Below are positions 61,401 through 64,000 of a stretch of 64,000 nt of DNA, piece by piece. The notes under the pieces are model-generated. The model was not told where the DNA came from and ran no database searches. It saw only the letters and a list, made by a program, of their open reading frames with translations. The stretch's first letter is position 1. Every line of letters starts with the position of its first letter. The stretch is from Linepithema humile (taxonomy: Eukaryota > Arthropoda > Insecta > Hymenoptera > Formicidae), in contig NC_090129.1 in NCBI RefSeq assembly GCF_040581485.1, positions 30,036,764-30,100,763 on the forward strand, given 5' to 3'. The position numbers were made by a program, and so were the translations under genes.

Positions 61401-64000
61401 TTTATGCATAGTCGATTTAAATAATTCAAACATCGCATACAATAATTTTTTTATATTATTATATAATGCTCCATTTTATATATTTTTGCACCAACCGACA
61501 ACTTCGCGATCACCGGTTATAGATTGAAGACTTTGCGCGGATGCTTGTGAATGGCCCATCGACGACAAAGCTACACTCCACCGTCGGTTTGCCTCTCGAC
61601 TGTACATTCTTTCCCAAGGAGGAGGACGTTCCTTTGTTAACAATTTACTCGACTTCGGCAAAGTTTGATAAGTCTCTCGCAGAAACGCTGTCACCTCCAG
61701 CAGTAAAATGCAAGCGACGAGACGCAACGCAAAGGGACACTGAGATCCGTAACTATTTATGCTAGCTAAAAGTTATAAAATTTTAATGACATTTCACTTA
61801 ATTAGTGAAACAATCTTCCGACATTTTGCACAAGAGAATTACAAGAGAATTACCGTCATCGAGAAAATCTTCCTCTTCGTCTTCTAAAACTAAATCTCTC
61901 TGTTTGCTCTCGTCGGACATTGTGCTGTTGATCTGCTCCATATTTTGCTTATCCTCAGCTAAGAACTCTTCCAAGCGCGCTCCTATAGCCTATTTCAATG
62001 ACAACACCTCATACTTTATTGCGTTAAAAATTCTTTTAATAAAAAAAAAGCTTATCCGATTAAAACAGTGATAATTCAAAATAAAACTAATATATACCTC
62101 TGCCCATTGATAAAATAACTTTCCCGCGGTACGTTGTAGTATATGAACGCGCCTAAGCGCGGTGGAGGCATTTCGATTATTTATAGGCACAGACGGTCGA
62201 AACATGGGAAAGTTGTGCTTCATCCACGTGGGCCAGTGGCCTTTATTGCATTGGTGCACCAAATTCGCGCATTCCAGTATCAGGCAAGCGCGAGATACTA
62301 TTGGCGCGTACGGCTAGAATTATATTATTAGATATTTCTCTGTGGTCTATCGAGACATACACAAGAAAAAATGTTAGAATAATCATTACAAGGTCCAAGA
62401 GAGATGCCATTAGATGAGGATCGGGAACGGAGCCTGGTTGACATGTCTCTAAGAGGAAAGAAAATCGTAACATCCCATCCAACACCGCAGTGCGGGGCAC
62501 CAATCTCCTTTCCTTCAATACGACAAATTCAGATTCCCTGCAAGTCTCTCCGAGCTCCAGTGAATTCCTCCGACTGAAATCTAATCAGAGTGTGCATAAT
62601 ACTTTAACGGAGAGAAAACATTATTTAATTTAAATACAGAGTGCTGTCTGCAGAGATAATCAATTTATATAAAGCGAAAGTGCGAGTTTATTTTCTTACA
62701 ACTTCCAGGCGTCTCCTCCATGCTTTCTTTCTTTTTGCTCTTTCCAAAGCCGATTTTATTCAACTGATCCTCCATCCGGCGCTTCGCTTTCTGCAGTGTT
62801 ATGCCAACTCTGCAAACAAATCGCGTGTAATTTAATTTAATTTAATTTAATTTCTCATTAAAATAAAAAAAAGTAGATGCAGTAGCGAACGAGTGTTTTA
62901 AATAGACATCTCACCCGCGTGATCGCGACGCGCTGCGATGAAGATAATGACAGCTGGGTTGTCTAACAAAGCTGCCGTCTGTGGGTGACTCGCTACTTTC
63001 ATGGCTATCGGTAGAATCGGTTCGGCTGTAATCCTTCCGGAACCAATTAACTAAAATCAGAACGGTTTAGCATAATGGCTCACAGTTCGCCGCAAATGAT
63101 ACGTGCAATTCTCGCCGCTACTGCTCACCGATCCCGCCGATCTGAAACCGAGTCGACTTCCGCATCCCGATCTTTCCCGATCCCAGAGAAGACTCACCGA
63201 TACCTAAATTGCGCTCGCTCTGCCTGGGCGTCAGCACGTGATGCTTCTTGCGCAGATTACCTAACGGGCTTTGACTAGTTTTTGTGTTCTCCTCGCTTAA
63301 CTCCGTTTCGAGAAGACTCTGCAAATTCGATCCCGCCTACCCAATAAATACTTTTAATGATATACAGAATAACACCGATAATCGTGATTGTTGTATAATT
63401 ATCATCATTATTTCTATTTACAGGACAGGTGGACGATGTGCTCCGCTTTTTGAAAAGGAACTTCCGCGTACCCCGGTCGTCGATGTAACACGTGTCTCCG
63501 CCGATATCCGCGTGTTCCTCGAAATCCGATTGAAGAATATGTCTGTGAAATTAAATGGAAAAATGTTCAATCAAGTATACGCGAGTATATGAGTTTGTGA
63601 AATGCGTACACTTGCTCTGCAGCAAATTACAAATAAAATGACGTTTCAATAATTATTGAAAAAGTATTAAAACACATTAAATGTATCTTTATGCATTTAC
63701 AAACCTTATTACACGTGTCGTCTGCACGTTGCTGTTACACCGTTTATTCGGCCGATCCGCGGAGTCCAGGATGCCGCTGAGGGTGACGCGTCGGAAAATG
63801 CCACCGTGCGCCTCCTTGACGTACGTCATCAACTGCCGCACGTCGCAGTAGAGGCCGATGTTCTCCTGCGCCTTCAGCTGCTTCATGCAACCGGCGAGAC
63901 GCGTGACCAAGACCTTGAAAACACAACCCATAATCTGCCCCTCGATCCCGCGCGACCCGTAACCGCCGGTGTTGTATGCCGCCGAGACGCCGCTCACGTT
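45827..64000 (-). CDS. unc80: UNC80, NALCN sodium-leak channel complex subunit (5' end outside window)
   Basis: Thirty-one coding exons, in transcript order: 63705-64000 (partial), 63422-63542, 63198-63336, 62915-63050, 62700-62809, 62390-62580, 62098-62313, 61854-61989, 61496-61765, 61139-61390, 60484-60925, 59565-60195, 56871-57051, 56612-56790, 56254-56502, 55912-56185, 55519-55823, 54882-55307, 54456-54674, 54217-54362, 53800-54124, 53190-53510, 52850-53108, 52586-52789, 52123-52473, 51671-51934, 51267-51365, 50898-51015, 49314-49459, 46872-47020 and 45827-46447. They sum to 2,592 codons including the TGA, with phase conserved at every junction. Human UNC80 has about 3,258 residues, so roughly the N-terminal quarter is missing. 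Family segments include KKRSLKL, WRQVWPRMEE-like KLRYQVWPRMEE, LFLNVLNGALILH and EKPLKAIDFCYHDEEE. UNC80 is a large helical-repeat cytoplasmic protein that links UNC79 with the NALCN (narrow abdomen) channel and is required for its function in neurons. Confidence 0.95.
46872..47020 (-). CDS. unc80: unc80 basic exon (RPRLQRSMGQSKKTFRLRRSRK)
   Basis: The exon reads ETVTSQLSPSSPTEDSSGDL and then a basic run QRSMGQSKKTFRLRRSRKSH before donor GTGACA. Vertebrate UNC80 has a similar Ser-rich then Arg/Lys-rich segment near its C-terminus. The acceptor is CTGTCCCGCCAG. Phase is 1 in and 0 out, joining cleanly to the last exon. Confidence 0.75.
47021..49313 (-). other. unc80 intron, AT-rich
   Basis: This 2.29 kb intron is AT-rich, with a TA/TG microsatellite at about 48292-48324. 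I found no additional exon that keeps frame. Confidence 0.5.
48292..48324 (+). repeat. TA then TG microsatellite
   Basis: TA repeats grading into TG repeats inside an unc80 intron. Confidence 0.8.
49314..49459 (-). CDS. unc80: unc80 exon candidate (RSMWHVSDRFQPSS)
   Basis: The acceptor is strong (TTATCCTTCCCCTCATACTAG). The exon reads RSMWHVSDRFQPSSTSDERN and ends VEFRNSS, with donor GTAAAT at 49313. It enters in phase 2 and leaves in phase 1, which fits the next exon exactly. It lies in the disordered C-terminal part, so homology by eye is weak. Confidence 0.55.
49460..50897 (-). other. unc80 intron
   Basis: This 1.44 kb stretch has no exon I could place in frame. A short open frame at 50010-50207 minus has an acceptor-like TTTTAG, but the spliced frames hit stops or give text unlike the family. 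Confidence 0.4.
50898..51015 (-). CDS. unc80: unc80 exon candidate, low certainty
   Basis: A long pyrimidine tract ending CTTCACGATCGCAG precedes an exon that reads VLARFAQRSHRLHYIPLYSE and ends SRHEQ after the join. The donor (GTATAAG at 50897) is mediocre. The frame was chosen because it is the only one that links exon 51267-51365 to exon 49314-49459 without a stop. I do not recognise the peptide. Confidence 0.4.
51267..51365 (-). CDS. unc80: unc80 Ser/Thr/Pro-rich exon (predicted)
   Basis: The exon translates to GSVSSTSVTSSTLRETSAET and continues CIEQPSQPPPTST. The acceptor is GAATTTCAG and the donor GTATTC. Length is 99 nt, phase 1 at both ends, so it can be skipped in frame. The composition matches the disordered C-terminal part of UNC80. 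The plus strand here has an unrelated 201-codon open frame that I treat as a shadow. Confidence 0.7.
51671..57051 (-). CDS. unc80: unc80 exons, conserved C-terminal helical-repeat region
   Basis: These fourteen exons encode the best conserved part of UNC80. It contains FFGVDETKHHEYFLVD, SYVRDYYFFKRSQFPQIELV, LEADLDLYKGGEIGR|ELLGLD, and NIGELVKEEKPLKAIDFCY. It continues with RLAEIAHSLLKISPYDPTTM, LTLILRRLDKTFSKIHKKA, LLNLLIPLFLRIGTGRK and LYLWNF-like ASIYLWNFIEFVVTHRT. Introns are short (about 60 to 300 bp), in contrast with the 2.5 kb intron just 5'. The last exon of the block (51671-51934) becomes Ser/Thr/Pro/Gln-rich. Confidence 0.93.
57052..59564 (-). other. unc80 intron enlarged by the palindromic element
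   Basis: The intron has donor GTAAGT at 59564-59559 and acceptor TTTTCAG ending at 57052. About 2.05 of its 2.5 kb is the inserted element, so the ancestral intron was about 0.46 kb. A second GTAAGT lies 12 nt downstream of the first. Confidence 0.85.
57495..59541. mobile_element. Large nested palindromic (foldback) DNA element in an unc80 intron
   Basis: Terminal inverted repeats begin CACTACTCTACAAAAAATAA at 57495 and CACTAGTCCACAAAAAAATG read inward from 59541. They share TTTTTAAACGCTCAAAATCG, and TA flanks both ends (57493-57494 and 59542-59543). This fits TA-targeting Tc1/mariner-type elements. Long inner arms (left about 57939-58675, right about 58867-59424) are near-identical inverted copies around a 191-bp loop. 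The left arm carries an extra segment of about 163 bp (58081-58243), and the left outer part carries about 325 bp (57612-57936) missing on the right. No transposase frame is visible, so it is non-autonomous. It lies in the intron 57052-59564. Confidence 0.85.
59565..64000 (-). CDS. unc80: unc80 exons, middle part of the protein
   Basis: These twelve exons include a Ser-rich regulatory segment (SDSTDSHESSESP-like text and KAKRRMEDQLNKIGFGKSKK), then FSRRNSLELGETCRES and FLLETCQPGSVPDPHL. Further on are LFYQWAE, FALRLVACILLLEVTAFLRE, and a Cys/His-rich stretch (FYCSHRNFCHPFCHRRQ) that also exists in vertebrate UNC80 with the same spacing style. Exon 59565-60195 carries the helical-repeat text LPVAWELLLESNQEVAASAA and WPRMEEAAHLTFKVPPPG. 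Acceptor choices at 62580 and 61765 were decided by frame: nearer AGs give stops. The donor at 61496 (GTTGGT) is weak. Confidence 0.9.

Noticed and set aside
61730..61765. Nearer acceptors (AG at about 61747 and 61757) for unc80 exon 61496-61765
   Set aside because: Both give stop codons in the phase left by the preceding exon. Only the acceptor just upstream of 61765 reads ASINSYGSQCPFALRLVAC.
62915..63050. Alternative frame reading LIGSGRITAEPILPIAMKVA in an unc80 exon
   Set aside because: It looks protein-like, but joining it to the next exon gives a stop. The frame VNWFRKDYSRTDS links both neighbours without stops and was adopted.

Overview
This window looks like nuclear DNA of an insect, most likely a hymenopteran and possibly an ant. 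The genes are intron-rich with GT-AG introns, the proteins are animal proteins closest in my recall to insect and vertebrate families, the introns are CpG-rich, and microsatellites and small foldback transposons are dense. The species assignment is inference; the gene families are clear from translated exons. There are no bacterial features, CRISPR arrays, rRNA genes or tRNA genes that I can see.

Layout. (1) 1-21364, plus strand: the 3' part of a CELF/Bruno-like RNA-binding protein gene (bru3-like). Seven coding exons run from the end of RRM2 through the linker to RRM3 and the stop; the 5' exons lie left of the window. (2) 21365-40873: about 19.5 kb with no convincing coding exon, full of microsatellites. 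It may hold a very long bru3 3' UTR plus intergenic DNA. (3) 40874-41428, minus strand: a complete two-exon RING-H2 E3 ubiquitin ligase of the RNF181 type. (4) 43096-45190, plus strand: a complete six-exon M28 peptidase of the carboxypeptidase Q type with all metal ligands, probably with an upstream noncoding exon. (5) 45827-64000, minus strand: the last 31 coding exons I could chain of unc80, the large NALCN-complex subunit, covering 2,591 residues to the stop. Its 5' end lies beyond position 64000.

Functionally the two big genes are both neuronal. CELF proteins control splicing, stability and translation of mRNAs, and UNC80 is needed for the NALCN/narrow abdomen sodium leak channel. RNF181 and CPQ are housekeeping-type genes lying between them. 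CPQ and unc80 are convergent, with 636 bp between their stop codons, and RNF181 and CPQ are divergent. I see no operon-like relationship.

The most unusual structure is a roughly 2.05 kb palindrome inside an unc80 intron (57495-59541). It is flanked by TA, has long near-identical arms that themselves contain smaller palindromes, carries no transposase, and ends 23 bp from a splice donor that is followed by a second in-frame donor. Transcribed as part of unc80 pre-mRNA it would fold into a hairpin of more than 500 bp.

All exon borders were chosen by hand from splice consensus, reading frame and recalled family sequence. Every junction in the chains keeps frame. The least certain unc80 exons are 50898-51015 and 49314-49459.
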